This document shows, piece by piece, positions 25,581 to 32,723 of a stretch of DNA of 38,164 nucleotides; position 1 is the stretch's first letter; each line of letters begins with the position of its first letter. The translations under genes and the position numbers were made by a program. Source of the DNA: an uncultured Olsenella sp. Its GTDB lineage: Bacteria > Actinomycetota > Coriobacteriia > Coriobacteriales > Atopobiaceae. The stretch spans positions 1 to 38,164 of the forward strand of contig CAUGFC010000003.1 of assembly GCA_959598545.1 (NCBI GenBank), in the 5' to 3' direction. Below the pieces are notes generated by a model, which saw nothing but the letters and a program-made list of their open reading frames with translations, was not told the DNA's origin and searched no databases.

Positions 25581-25673
25581 CGGCGCTGGCGCGCCGGGTT
25601 TCTCGCCCGACGGCGCCCTCCCGAGTGATAGATTTAGTGCTTGATTGATCGCACGACCTCGGGAGTCACCGCA

Positions 25674-27236
25674 ATGCTTGAGCTCTTTGGCATGTTCGTC
25701 CTCGCCCTCGCCCCCATCATCTGGCTCGTCATCGCCCTGTGCGGGCTGCACATGGAGGCCTACCTCGCGAGCCTCGGCGCGCTCGTCGTGGCCGCCGTCT
25801 GCGCCGCGCTCGGTTGGGCGATGACGCCCGTCAACATGGCCACCGCCGCGCTCGAGGGCTTTGCCATGGCGCTCTGGCCCATCGTGATCGTGATCATCGC
25901 CGCGGTCTTCACCTACAACCTCACCGTGCACACCGGCGCCATGGAGACGATCAAGCGCATGCTCTGCTCGGTCTCGGCCGACCGCCGCGTCCTCACGCTG
26001 CTCATCGGCTGGTGCTTCGGCGGCTTCCTCGAGGGCATGGCCGGCTTCGGCACCGCCGTGGCCATCCCGGCGAGCATGCTCATGGCACTCGGCATCAGCC
26101 CGGTGACCTCCATCCTGGCATGCCTCATCGCCAACGGCGTGCCCACGATGTTCGGCTCCATCGGCATCCCCACCACCACGCTCGCCTCCATCACGGGCAT
26201 CGACGTGGTCGAGCTCTCCACGGTCCAGGCCATCCAGGTCTTCCCGTTCGTCGTGGCCTGCCCGATCCTCATGGTCATGCTCGTGGGCCACGGCCGCAAG
26301 GCGCTCAGGGGCATGCTGCCCATCGCGCTCGTCTCCGGTGTGTCGTTCGCCGCGTGCCTGCTGATCGCCGGCCACTTCATCGGCGGCGAGCTGCCCGACG
26401 TGGTGGCCTCCGTGGTCTCGCTCGTCCTCACCTTCGCCTACGCGCTGCGGATGCACCGGGCCGGCGTCGAGGTGCCCGAGGAGTTCCGCCTTGCCGCCAG
26501 CGCCGACGCCGACGGCGCGCCCGAGGAGTCCGTGGTCGACAAGCTGCGCGCCTGGGCGCCGTTTGCCCTCATCTTCGTAGTGCTGCTGCTCACCAGCAAG
26601 CTCGTGCCCTTCGTCAACGGCCCGCTCTCCGCGATCAAGAGCACGGTCAACATCTACGCCGGCGACCCCACGGCCACGCTGACCTTCTCGTGGGTGAACA
26701 CGCCCGGCGTGCTGATCTTCATCTGCGGCATCGTCGGCGGCCTCATCCAGCGTTGCTCGCCGCGCGAGATGCTCGGCGTGCTGGGCGCCACGTGCAAGCA
26801 GATGAGCAAGACCATCGTCACGATGCTCGGCGTGCTGGCCTGCGCCAAGATCATGGGCTACTCCGGAATGATCGCGAGCATCTCCGACTTCTTCGTGGCT
26901 GCGCTCGGCGGATTCTACCCGCTGGTCGCGCCGCTGCTGGGCGCTCTGGGCACGTTCGTCACCGGCTCCGGCACCTCCAGCGAGGTCCTCTTTGGCAACG
27001 TCCAGCTCCACGCCGCCCAGTCGATCGGCGCCAACGAGACCTGGCTCGTGGCGTCCAACTCGCTCGGCGTCTCCGCGGGCAAGATGCTCAGCCCGCAGAA
27101 CATCGCCATCGGCTGCGCCGCGTGCGGCCTCACCGGCAAGGACGGCGAGATCCTCGGCAAGATCGCTCCGTATGCCTTCGCCTTCGCCCTCGTCATGGCG
27201 ATTCTCGTCTACGGCGGCGCCCTCGTCCTGGCCTAG
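25674..27236 (+). CDS. lctP: L-lactate permease family transporter (LctP)
   Basis: 520 aa, a polytopic membrane protein of the LctP family, which moves lactate or glycolate with protons across the cytoplasmic membrane. Many hydrophobic helices are visible. The family region GGFLEGMAGFGTAVAIPASM and the late GALGTFVTGSGTSSEVLFGN, SNSLGVSAGKMLSPQNIAIG blocks are diagnostic. ATG 25674 follows GGGAG; the open frame reaches back to a TTG without a ribosome-binding site. No lactate dehydrogenase or utilisation genes are adjacent, so direction (uptake or export) cannot be inferred. Confidence 0.92.
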   Translation: MLELFGMFVLALAPIIWLVIALCGLHMEAYLASLGALVVAAVCAALGWAMTPVNMATAALEGFAMALWPIVIVIIAAVFTYNLTVHTGAMETIKRMLCSVSADRRVLTLLIGWCFGGFLEGMAGFGTAVAIPASMLMALGISPVTSILACLIANGVPTMFGSIGIPTTTLASITGIDVVELSTVQAIQVFPFVVACPILMVMLVGHGRKALRGMLPIALVSGVSFAACLLIAGHFIGGELPDVVASVVSLVLTFAYALRMHRAGVEVPEEFRLAASADADGAPEESVVDKLRAWAPFALIFVVLLLTSKLVPFVNGPLSAIKSTVNIYAGDPTATLTFSWVNTPGVLIFICGIVGGLIQRCSPREMLGVLGATCKQMSKTIVTMLGVLACAKIMGYSGMIASISDFFVAALGGFYPLVAPLLGALGTFVTGSGTSSEVLFGNVQLHAAQSIGANETWLVASNSLGVSAGKMLSPQNIAIGCAACGLTGKDGEILGKIAPYAFAFALVMAILVYGGALVLA

Positions 27237-27269
27237 CCCCCCTCAGGCGGGAGCGACCTGTACGCGGGA

Positions 27270-27331
27270 GGCCCCCGACTTCCTAAGCAGGATCTTCCGC
27301 GAAGCGCAATCCTGCGTGGAAGTCGGGGGCC
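27270..27331. terminator. Long bidirectional terminator between lctP and rubrerythrin
   Basis: Perfect 14-bp arms GGCCCCCGACTTCC (27270-27283) and GGAAGTCGGGGGCC (27318-27331) enclose a second 7-bp stem GCAGGAT (27287-27293)/ATCCTGC (27309-27315). The two convergent genes end on either side. Tails are only modestly T/C-rich. Confidence 0.75.
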
Positions 27332-27359
27332 TTCCCCCGGCGCGTATCAGGTCAGACGA

Positions 27360-27905
27360 CTAGTAGTTGATCGCCTGCTCCTCGAAGTAGGCCTTGGGGT
27401 GGTTGCAGACCGGGCAGACCTCGGGGGCCTCGGCGCCCACGTGCAGGTGACCGCAGTTGCGGCACTTCCAGACCTTCACGCCCGGGCGGGCGAAGACCTC
27501 GCCCTTCTCGACGCGCTCGGCCAGCTTGAGGTAGCGCTCCTCGTGGTGCTTCTCGACCTCGCCGACCATGCGGAACTTGGCGGCGATCTCGGTGAAGCCC
27601 TCGGCCTCGGCGGTCTCGGCGAAGCCCTTGTACATGTCGGTCCACTCGTAGTTCTCGCCGGCGGCGGCGTCCTTGATGTTGGTCAGGGTGTCGGGCACCT
27701 CGCCGCCGTGGAGGTACTTGAACCAGAGCTTGGCGTGCTCCTTCTCGTTGCCGGAGGTCTCGGTGAAGATCGCGGAGATCTGCTCGTAGCCCTCCTTCTT
27801 GGCCTTGCTCGCGTAGTAGGCGTACTTGTTGGTGGCCTGGGACTCGCCGGCGAAGGCGGCCTCCAGGTTCTTCTTGGTCTGAGAGCTCTCAAAGTCAACG
27901 GCCAT
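27360..27905 (-). CDS. rbr: Rubrerythrin
   Basis: 181 aa. A four-helix diiron domain with the expected ligands (FAGESQATNKYAYYA; EKEHAKLW; EGFTEIAAKF; EVEKHHEERY) is followed by a C-terminal rubredoxin-type iron site (CRNCGH...CPVCNHP). Rubrerythrins reduce hydrogen peroxide with electrons from rubredoxin or NADH systems in anaerobes. ATG 27905 has an AGGAG ribosome-binding site; a longer frame to 27977 lacks one. A perfect 14-bp palindrome lies just upstream (27921-27934). Gene symbol from family, not from synteny. Confidence 0.95.
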   Translation of the reverse strand: MAVDFESSQTKKNLEAAFAGESQATNKYAYYASKAKKEGYEQISAIFTETSGNEKEHAKLWFKYLHGGEVPDTLTNIKDAAAGENYEWTDMYKGFAETAEAEGFTEIAAKFRMVGEVEKHHEERYLKLAERVEKGEVFARPGVKVWKCRNCGHLHVGAEAPEVCPVCNHPKAYFEEQAINY

Positions 27906-27920
27906 TGGTGCTCCTCTCCT

Positions 27921-27934
27921 GTCCCCATGGGGAC
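27921..27934. promoter_or_regulatory. Perfect 14-bp palindrome in the rubrerythrin leader
   Basis: GTCCCCATGGGGAC is directly upstream of the rbr ribosome-binding site and 15 bp from the start codon. It could be an operator for a peroxide- or redox-responsive repressor, or a hairpin that limits translation. Its half-sites are everted versions of the GGGAC...GTCCC repeat core. Function unknown. Confidence 0.5.
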
Positions 27935-27977
27935 GCCTGTGCCGAGCCTCGTGCCCGGTATTGAGACAATATATCAT

Positions 27978-28844
27978 TTAGACGGTCCAGCGGCCACCGT
28001 CAAGACGGCAGAACCCCTCGCTTTCCAGCTCTTTCAGCAGCGAGCGGACGTTCTTCTCGGTGAGCGGCTCTCTCTTTGCCGCGACCTCGACCGCGTTGAG
28101 CTCGTCGAGAAGGACCTCGGGCGCGGCGCCGCCCTCCGGCGCATGGGCGAGAAGGACGCGCAGCAGCTCCGCGCGCTTCTGGCGGTGCGAGCCCTCGAAG
28201 CGCGACTGGCGCGCGTGCCCCCGCGAGCGCCGGGACGGGTTGGGGACGCTCCGCTTGAGGTAGGCGCCGTAGTCGAGGAGCGCGTAGTACCAGGCGCGCG
28301 GGTCGTCCGCGGGGTCGCTCGCGTCGTCGGGGCAGGTGGCGCGCAGGATGGGCACGAGCTCGCGGTCCGGGACGGACTCCGCGTCGGGAAAGAGCTCGTG
28401 GAGCAGGACCGAGCGCACGTTGGTCTCCAGGTAGACGGCGGGCAGGTCAAAGGCGAAGGCGCGGATGCCGGCCGCCGTGGCGGGCCCCACGCCGGGGAGC
28501 GCCTCGAGGGCCGCGACCTCGGTCGGGAGCGCGCCGCCGAGCGCGGACACGGCCTGTGCGGCGCGGCGCAGCGCGAGGGCGCGCCGGTTGTAGCCGAGCC
28601 CCTGCCACTCGTCCAGGACGTCGGCGGGCGCCGCCGCGGCGAGCGCATCGGGCGTGGGGAAGCGCTCCAGCCAGCGCTGCCAGCGGCCGTCCACGCGCGA
28701 GGTCTGCGTCTGCTGGAGCATGACCTCCGAGATCCAGATGGCATAGGGGTCGCGCGTGCGGCGCCACGGGAGATCGCGGTAGAGCTCGCGCCCGCGCTCC
28801 AGCACGAGGGCGCGGAAGGCGAGAAGGTCGGCGTCGTCCGTCAT
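27978..28844 (-). CDS. HhH-GPD DNA glycosylase, MutY-like but without the Fe-S cluster
   Basis: 288 aa. Adenine-glycosylase-type text is clear: DPYAIWISEVMLQQTQTSRV with Glu40 at the MutY Glu37 position, QGLGYNRRA, and the helix-hairpin-helix LPGVGPATA (116-124). Where MutY has the catalytic Asp (LDGNVKRV) this protein has Glu140 (YLETNVRSV). The C-x6-C-x2-C-x5-C cluster is missing: the region after DYGAYLK has no cysteines (NPSRRSRG...SRFEGSHRQ). The C-terminal 80 residues look like a small winged helix, not the usual NUDIX-like domain. Its ATG overlaps the Rrf2 gene stop (ATGA). Base-excision repair role is likely; substrate uncertain. Confidence 0.8.
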   Translation of the reverse strand: MTDDADLLAFRALVLERGRELYRDLPWRRTRDPYAIWISEVMLQQTQTSRVDGRWQRWLERFPTPDALAAAAPADVLDEWQGLGYNRRALALRRAAQAVSALGGALPTEVAALEALPGVGPATAAGIRAFAFDLPAVYLETNVRSVLLHELFPDAESVPDRELVPILRATCPDDASDPADDPRAWYYALLDYGAYLKRSVPNPSRRSRGHARQSRFEGSHRQKRAELLRVLLAHAPEGGAAPEVLLDELNAVEVAAKREPLTEKNVRSLLKELESEGFCRLDGGRWTV

Positions 28845-29368
28845 GCGTCGGCACCGTCGTCCGGGGTGGTCTCGGCCTCGGCCGCAGCCGCCTCGACGGC
28901 CGCCGCACGCGCCTCGTCCTCGGGCAGCAGCTCGAAGCCGCCGCGCAGCACCGGCGAGCGGCCCTCGACGATCAGGTCGTAGAGCGTCACCTTGGAGAAG
29001 AACGCGCGGAGCATGTGCTCGGCGTTGCACCACACCGGCGAGTAGTGGCAGTGCGGCAGGTTGGGGCACGGGTTGCCGCAGCCGTCCGCGTTGTGACAGC
29101 CGGAGAAGCAGATGTCGCCCTGCACGGCCTCGACGACCTGCAGCAGCGTGGTCTCGCGGGGGTCGACGGCGAGGCGCATGCCGCCGTTGGCCCCGCGCGT
29201 GTTGGTGACCAGGCCCGCGACCGCGAGGTCGTGCTGGATCGACCGCGCGAACGAGTACGGGACGCCGCTCTCGCTCGCCGCCGCGCGAACCGACACGACA
29301 CCGTCGGGGTTCTCCACCAGCGCGGCGATCATACGCAGCGCGTAGTCGGTCTTCTTGGAGATGTCCAT
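28841..29368 (-). CDS. Rrf2-family Fe-S regulator
   Basis: 175 aa. An N-terminal winged helix of the Rrf2 type (MDISKKTDYALRMIAALVEN...YSFARSIQHDLAVAGLV...RGANGGMRLA) is followed by an unusually Cys-rich segment, CFSGCHNADGCGNPCPNLPH, then CHYSPVWCN, a probable Fe-S site. Relatives (IscR, NsrR, RsrR) sense Fe-S status, NO or redox. ATG has a GGAGGGA ribosome-binding site. Four-bp overlap with the glycosylase gene means coupled translation; the regulator may link redox state to this repair gene, but its targets are unknown. Confidence 0.88.
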   Translation of the reverse strand: MDISKKTDYALRMIAALVENPDGVVSVRAAASESGVPYSFARSIQHDLAVAGLVTNTRGANGGMRLAVDPRETTLLQVVEAVQGDICFSGCHNADGCGNPCPNLPHCHYSPVWCNAEHMLRAFFSKVTLYDLIVEGRSPVLRGGFELLPEDEARAAAVEAAAAEAETTPDDGADA

Positions 29369-29389
29369 GGTCCCTCCGTCTCCCGTCGG

Positions 29390-30082
29390 CTAGTCGTCCC
29401 AGTCGAGCACGGGCCAGCCGCGGCGGCGTGCGCTTATGGCCAGCGTCTTGCCCGGACACACGGCGCGCGCCTCCTGCGCGGCCTCGAGCAGCGGCGCGTC
29501 GGTGTGATGGTCGGCGTACGCGCGCTCGAGCACCCAGCGCCCCTCCCCGAGGTGGGAGTCGCACCACCGCTCGACCGCGCGGCACTTCTCGTCACCCGCC
29601 ACCACCGGTCCGTCGACGCACCCGGTGTAGAGGCCCCGGTCGTCGCGCTCCATGCGCGTGGCGACGAAGCCGTCCGCCCCCATCCTGCGCGCGGCGACCT
29701 CGGCGATGGGCTCGAAGGTCGCGGAGACGAGAAGGACGAGGAGCCCGCGCTCGTGGCAGCGGGCGACCTCGGCGAGCGCCTGCGGTCGGTAGAGCGGGGC
29801 GAGGACCTCGTCGTGGAAGCGCGTCATGAGGGCGTCGACGTCCTCCGAGGTACGGCCGCCCAGCGCGCCGAAGACGACCTCGCGGGCCTCGTCCTGGCGG
29901 AACGGCAGGTGGAGCTTGTAGCGGATGCCCCACCAGGCGAGCCGCGCCAGGCGGGCCGGCGACATCATGCCGTGGGAGAAGAGGTAGCGCGTGAACAGGG
30001 ACCCCGACTGGCCGTCGATGGAGGTGCCATCGAAGTCGAAGACCGCGACCTTCTGTTGCTGCGCGCCGGCGCTGGACTGCAT
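29390..30082 (-). CDS. HAD-IB family hydrolase (SerB-like)
   Basis: 230 aa. Motif I FDFDGTSID (about 15-23), a helical cap with SGSLFTRYLF, motif II LVLLVSATFEP, the Lys in VVAGDEKCRAV, and motif IV in ERAYADHHTDAPLLEAA place it in HAD subfamily IB with phosphoserine phosphatases and related lipid/sugar phosphatases. ATG 30082 with GGAG upstream; the longer frame runs into the tRNA gene and is false. It precedes the Rrf2-glycosylase pair by 21 bp on the same strand, so they may be co-transcribed. Substrate unknown. Confidence 0.85.
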   Translation of the reverse strand: MQSSAGAQQQKVAVFDFDGTSIDGQSGSLFTRYLFSHGMMSPARLARLAWWGIRYKLHLPFRQDEAREVVFGALGGRTSEDVDALMTRFHDEVLAPLYRPQALAEVARCHERGLLVLLVSATFEPIAEVAARRMGADGFVATRMERDDRGLYTGCVDGPVVAGDEKCRAVERWCDSHLGEGRWVLERAYADHHTDAPLLEAAQEARAVCPGKTLAISARRRGWPVLDWDD

Positions 30083-30203
30083 GGGCGCTCCGTTCCTCGA
30101 GCGATGCGTCACCGATATGATAGCGCGAGCGGGCAATTGCGGGGCGCGCGAGGCGGCGACAGGCGGGTCCGGGACTCTCTTCGGTCGGCGTGCGGCTGCT
30201 AAC

Positions 30204-30228
30204 AAAAAGGGGCCCTTGCGGGCCCCTT
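30204..30228 (-). terminator. Rho-independent terminator after tRNA-Asp
   Basis: Arms AAGGGGCCC (30207-30215) and GGGCCCCTT (30220-30228) with a 4-nt loop, followed on the minus strand by TTTTT (30208-30204). It ends the tRNA transcript. The remaining 30083-30203 has no feature I can support. Confidence 0.9.
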
Positions 30229-30239
30229 GACGGTGCAAA

Positions 30240-30316
30240 TGGCGGGATGTAAGGGACTCGAACCCTCGACCTCCGACGTGACAGGCCGGCGCTCTAACCA
30301 GCTGAGCTAACACCCC
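30240..30316 (-). tRNA. tRNA-Asp (anticodon GTC)
   Basis: 77 nt with encoded CCA. The acceptor stem GGGGTGT pairs with ACATCCC (one G-T), D-stem GCTC/GAGC, anticodon stem CCGGC/GTCGG with loop CTGTCAC giving anticodon GTC, and T-arm GAGGG-TTCGAGT-CCCTT. A promoter (30337-30365) and a terminator (30204-30228) make it a single-gene unit. Confidence 0.97.
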
Positions 30317-30336
30317 GTTCGCTTTGCGCGGAAGCT

Positions 30337-30365
30337 ATTCTCTCATACGGTTTCGACCATGGCAA
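30337..30365 (-). promoter_or_regulatory. Promoter of tRNA-Asp
   Basis: Minus-strand TTGCCA (30365-30360), a 17-bp spacer, then GAGAAT (30342-30337). The predicted start is about 14 bp before the tRNA 5' end. Confidence 0.65.
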
Positions 30366-30376
30366 GGGGCAATCTC

Positions 30377-30410
30377 AAAAAAATTTGGTCGAGGCCTTAC
30401 GACGGCCCGA
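30377..30410 (-). terminator. Terminator of the PRC-barrel gene
   Basis: Minus-strand stem TCG-GGCC/GGCC-T-CGA (30389-30410) with one bulge is followed by CCAAATTTTTTTG, a run of seven T (30383-30377). It directly follows the stop codon at 30414. Confidence 0.8.
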
Positions 30411-30413
30411 GCG

Positions 30414-31400
30414 CTACTTGCTGGCCTTGTCGAACTCGTCCTTGAAGGAGCCGAACATCTTGCCGAGCGAGCCGAGCTGCTTGCCGGCCGCCCGGGCGAC
30501 CTTGTCACCGGTCGACGCGGGCTTCTTTGCGGCGGGCTTCTTCGGTGCGGGCGCGTAGGTCTTGGGGGCCGCCTGGCGAGAGGTGCCCTTCTGGTCGACG
30601 CCCTTCTCGGCGGTCCGCTGGACGGGCTTCTCGACGCGCACGTCGGCCGCGGGGACCTGGGGAACGGCGGGCGGGTGGCCCTGGGGCGCGGGGGCGGGGG
30701 CGTTGGCGCGCTGGGCGTGCCCGAGCGCGCGGCCCAGGGCGAACGAACCCTTGTCCACGGCCTCCCCGGCCGCGGCGCCGACCTTCTTGCCCACCTTGGA
30801 CGCCCCGGCCTTGGCGCGCGCGTAGCCCTCGCCGGCCGCGCCGGCAAGACCGCCGTCCAGCTCGACGCTCTTCTCGCCGGGCTCCACGATCATGAAGCCG
30901 TCGCGGTAGCCGCGGACCATGTCGGGCGTGATCACGAACGAGCCGATGAGCGCGCGAGCCATGCCGCCGTCAGCCGTGAAGAAGCGGGTGACGGCGCCAG
31001 TCCTCTCATCGTACTCCGCGTCGGAGACGTAGCCGAGCGCCTTGCCCGCCGTGGTCTTGGCGTCCATGCCGGACCACATGATGCAGCGGTCCCAGTCCAG
31101 GTCGAGGCGACGCAGCGCGGCGTCGTCCAGGCCGTCGTCGGCGCGCGTCACCAGGACGGTCTTCTCGTCCAGGACGCGGAGGGAGTCCCAGGCGAGAAAC
31201 GCGTCGCCGCGCTTGATCATGCCGGCCACGTCCGGGCGCTTGATCACGAAGCCGGCCACGTGCTTGCCGTCCGGCGTGAACAGGGCGGCGCGCACGCGGC
31301 CGAACTTGGTGTACTTGTCCGTGACGGTGCCGTCCTTGGCCGTGGTCGTCTTCTTGTGGAGAAGGACCCTACGACCAGTGAGGGAGCTGACCCTGAGCAC
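30414..31400 (-). CDS. PRC-barrel domain protein with basic Ala/Pro-rich tail
   Basis: 328 aa from GTG 31400. The N-terminal half reads as PRC-barrel-type beta domains (SSLTGRRVLLHKKT...KYTKFGRVRAALFTPDGKHV, and SLRVLDEKTVLVTR, then KALGYVSDAEYDERTGAVTR). The C-terminal third is low-complexity, Ala/Pro/Lys-rich (PAPAPQGHPPAVPQVP...APAPKKPAAKKP), probably disordered. Family members bind RNA or other proteins; the role here is unknown. It begins 3 bp after the YtxH-like stop and ends at a clean terminator. Confidence 0.7.
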   Translation of the reverse strand: MLRVSSLTGRRVLLHKKTTTAKDGTVTDKYTKFGRVRAALFTPDGKHVAGFVIKRPDVAGMIKRGDAFLAWDSLRVLDEKTVLVTRADDGLDDAALRRLDLDWDRCIMWSGMDAKTTAGKALGYVSDAEYDERTGAVTRFFTADGGMARALIGSFVITPDMVRGYRDGFMIVEPGEKSVELDGGLAGAAGEGYARAKAGASKVGKKVGAAAGEAVDKGSFALGRALGHAQRANAPAPAPQGHPPAVPQVPAADVRVEKPVQRTAEKGVDQKGTSRQAAPKTYAPAPKKPAAKKPASTGDKVARAAGKQLGSLGKMFGSFKDEFDKASK

Positions 31401-31403
31401 CGA

Positions 31404-31853
31404 CTAGGCCTCGGCGGTCTCGTCGTCGACGTCGACGACCTCGACGTGGACGGCCTCGGCGGCCTGCTCGGCGGGGGCGGCGGCGTCGGCCATGGCGGAG
31501 ACGCGGTCGGCGACGGTGGCGGCGGCATCCTTGACCTGGTCGGAGGCGTTGGCCACGACGTCGGAGAGGGAGTCGCGGAGCTGGTCCATGCGCTCGCGGG
31601 CGAGGTCGACCTTGGCGCGGAGCTCGTCGGTCTTGGCGTCCACGACGGGGCGGACGGCGCTGAACTTGTCGCTCACGACGCTGGCGCCGCGCTCGTAGGT
31701 GTCAACGGCGGAGTCCCAGGCGTCGTTCATGGCGTCCGCGGCCATGGCGCGGCTCTCGGCACCGGAGCGCGGGGCGAGCATGACGCCTGCGACGACGCCG
31801 GCGGCGGCGCCGACGATGCTGCCAAGGATAAAGCCGACGGTCTTCTTGCTCAT
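31404..31853 (-). CDS. YtxH-like membrane protein
   Basis: 149 aa. A short cytoplasmic start (MSKKTVGFILGSI) runs into a Gly/Ala-rich TM helix with the APRSG motif at its end (VGAAAGVVAGVMLAPRSG), the YtxH signature. A long Ala-rich amphipathic helix follows, ending in an acidic tail. YtxH proteins are general-stress-type small membrane proteins of unclear function. It lies between the CphA-N-like gene (46 bp upstream) and the PRC-barrel gene (2-3 bp downstream), likely one transcript. Confidence 0.82.
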   Translation of the reverse strand: MSKKTVGFILGSIVGAAAGVVAGVMLAPRSGAESRAMAADAMNDAWDSAVDTYERGASVVSDKFSAVRPVVDAKTDELRAKVDLARERMDQLRDSLSDVVANASDQVKDAAATVADRVSAMADAAAPAEQAAEAVHVEVVDVDDETAEA

Positions 31854-31899
31854 TGGATCCTCCTGTCAGTGTGGCTTGCGGGCGCGGAGCGCGGATGCG

Positions 31900-32631
31900 C
31901 TAGCGGATGGGATGGGGGCGCGGGACCGTGTTCAGGTCCCAGGGGCTGGGGGCGGAGGGAGGCTCCTCCTCGGAGGGCGCGGGCTCGGGGAGCTCGGCGT
32001 CGTCGGAGACGGGTTCCTCTGCGGCGGGCTCGGGATCGGTCGGCGCCTCGGGCTCCTCGGGGTCGGGAGCCGGCTCGGGCTCGGGATCGGCCGGCGCCTC
32101 CTCCACGGGGGCGGGCTCGGGCTCCTCGACCGCGGGCTCGTCGTTCTTCTCGTCATCCTGGTCGGAGACGCTCTCGACCAGGGCGACCAGGCCGCCGACG
32201 ATGGCGTCAACGTCCGGGCGGGGGTCGCCGCCGCCGGAGTAGGCCCACTGGAGGACCCAGGCGGCGCTGGAGAGCGCGCCGGCGACGAGCACGTCGTCCA
32301 CGCAGCTGAGCGTGACCTCGTAGGTGCGCTCGGCGGTCTGGGTGGTGCGACCGCTGGAGACGTCGCCGGCGATGTCGGTCTGAGCCAAGAGCTCGACGGT
32401 GACGTGCTCGAGCAGGTGCGCGAGCTCGGTGTCTGCCGCGACCTCGCCGAAAGTGGGGGCGGCGTCGCCGAGGCAGACGTGATCGGCGAGCGCGGGCATG
32501 AGGTCGAGGACGAGCTCCGTGGCCTCAGGGTTCTCGCTCGTCATGAGCGGGGCGCTGGGCGCGAGCTCGACGACCGCCGTCAGCGCGCGCGGCCCAATGG
32601 TGACCTTTTTGAAGTCGAACAGCTGAGCCAT
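31900..32631 (-). CDS. Protein with cyanophycin-synthetase-N-like domain, unknown function
   Basis: 243 aa. Residues about 1-140 include LAHLLEHVTVELLAQTDIAG, SSGRTTQTAERTYEVTLSCV and ALSSAAWVLQW, resembling the short N-terminal domain of cyanophycin synthetase (family pattern: HxxEHVALELQ...GxTR...YxVVxxY). The ATP-grasp and Mur-ligase parts of that enzyme are absent. The C-terminal 90 residues are Glu/Pro/Ala repeats, probably disordered. ATG 32631 has GGGAG upstream. It groups with the YtxH and PRC-barrel genes. The domain call is by eye and moderately uncertain. Confidence 0.45.
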   Translation of the reverse strand: MAQLFDFKKVTIGPRALTAVVELAPSAPLMTSENPEATELVLDLMPALADHVCLGDAAPTFGEVAADTELAHLLEHVTVELLAQTDIAGDVSSGRTTQTAERTYEVTLSCVDDVLVAGALSSAAWVLQWAYSGGGDPRPDVDAIVGGLVALVESVSDQDDEKNDEPAVEEPEPAPVEEAPADPEPEPAPDPEEPEAPTDPEPAAEEPVSDDAELPEPAPSEEEPPSAPSPWDLNTVPRPHPIR

Positions 32632-32723
32632 GTGCGGCTCCCTCTCGTCTCGGTCCGCGCGGCGCGCGGGCGTGGTCCACGTACCATTGTAATGAAACGG
32701 GCGGGCGAAGCCGCCTGCCGGGC

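Noticed and set aside
30083..30313. Upstream extension of the HAD-IB gene to 30313
   Set aside because: It would translate through the tRNA-Asp gene and its terminator; the ATG at 30082 has its own ribosome-binding site.
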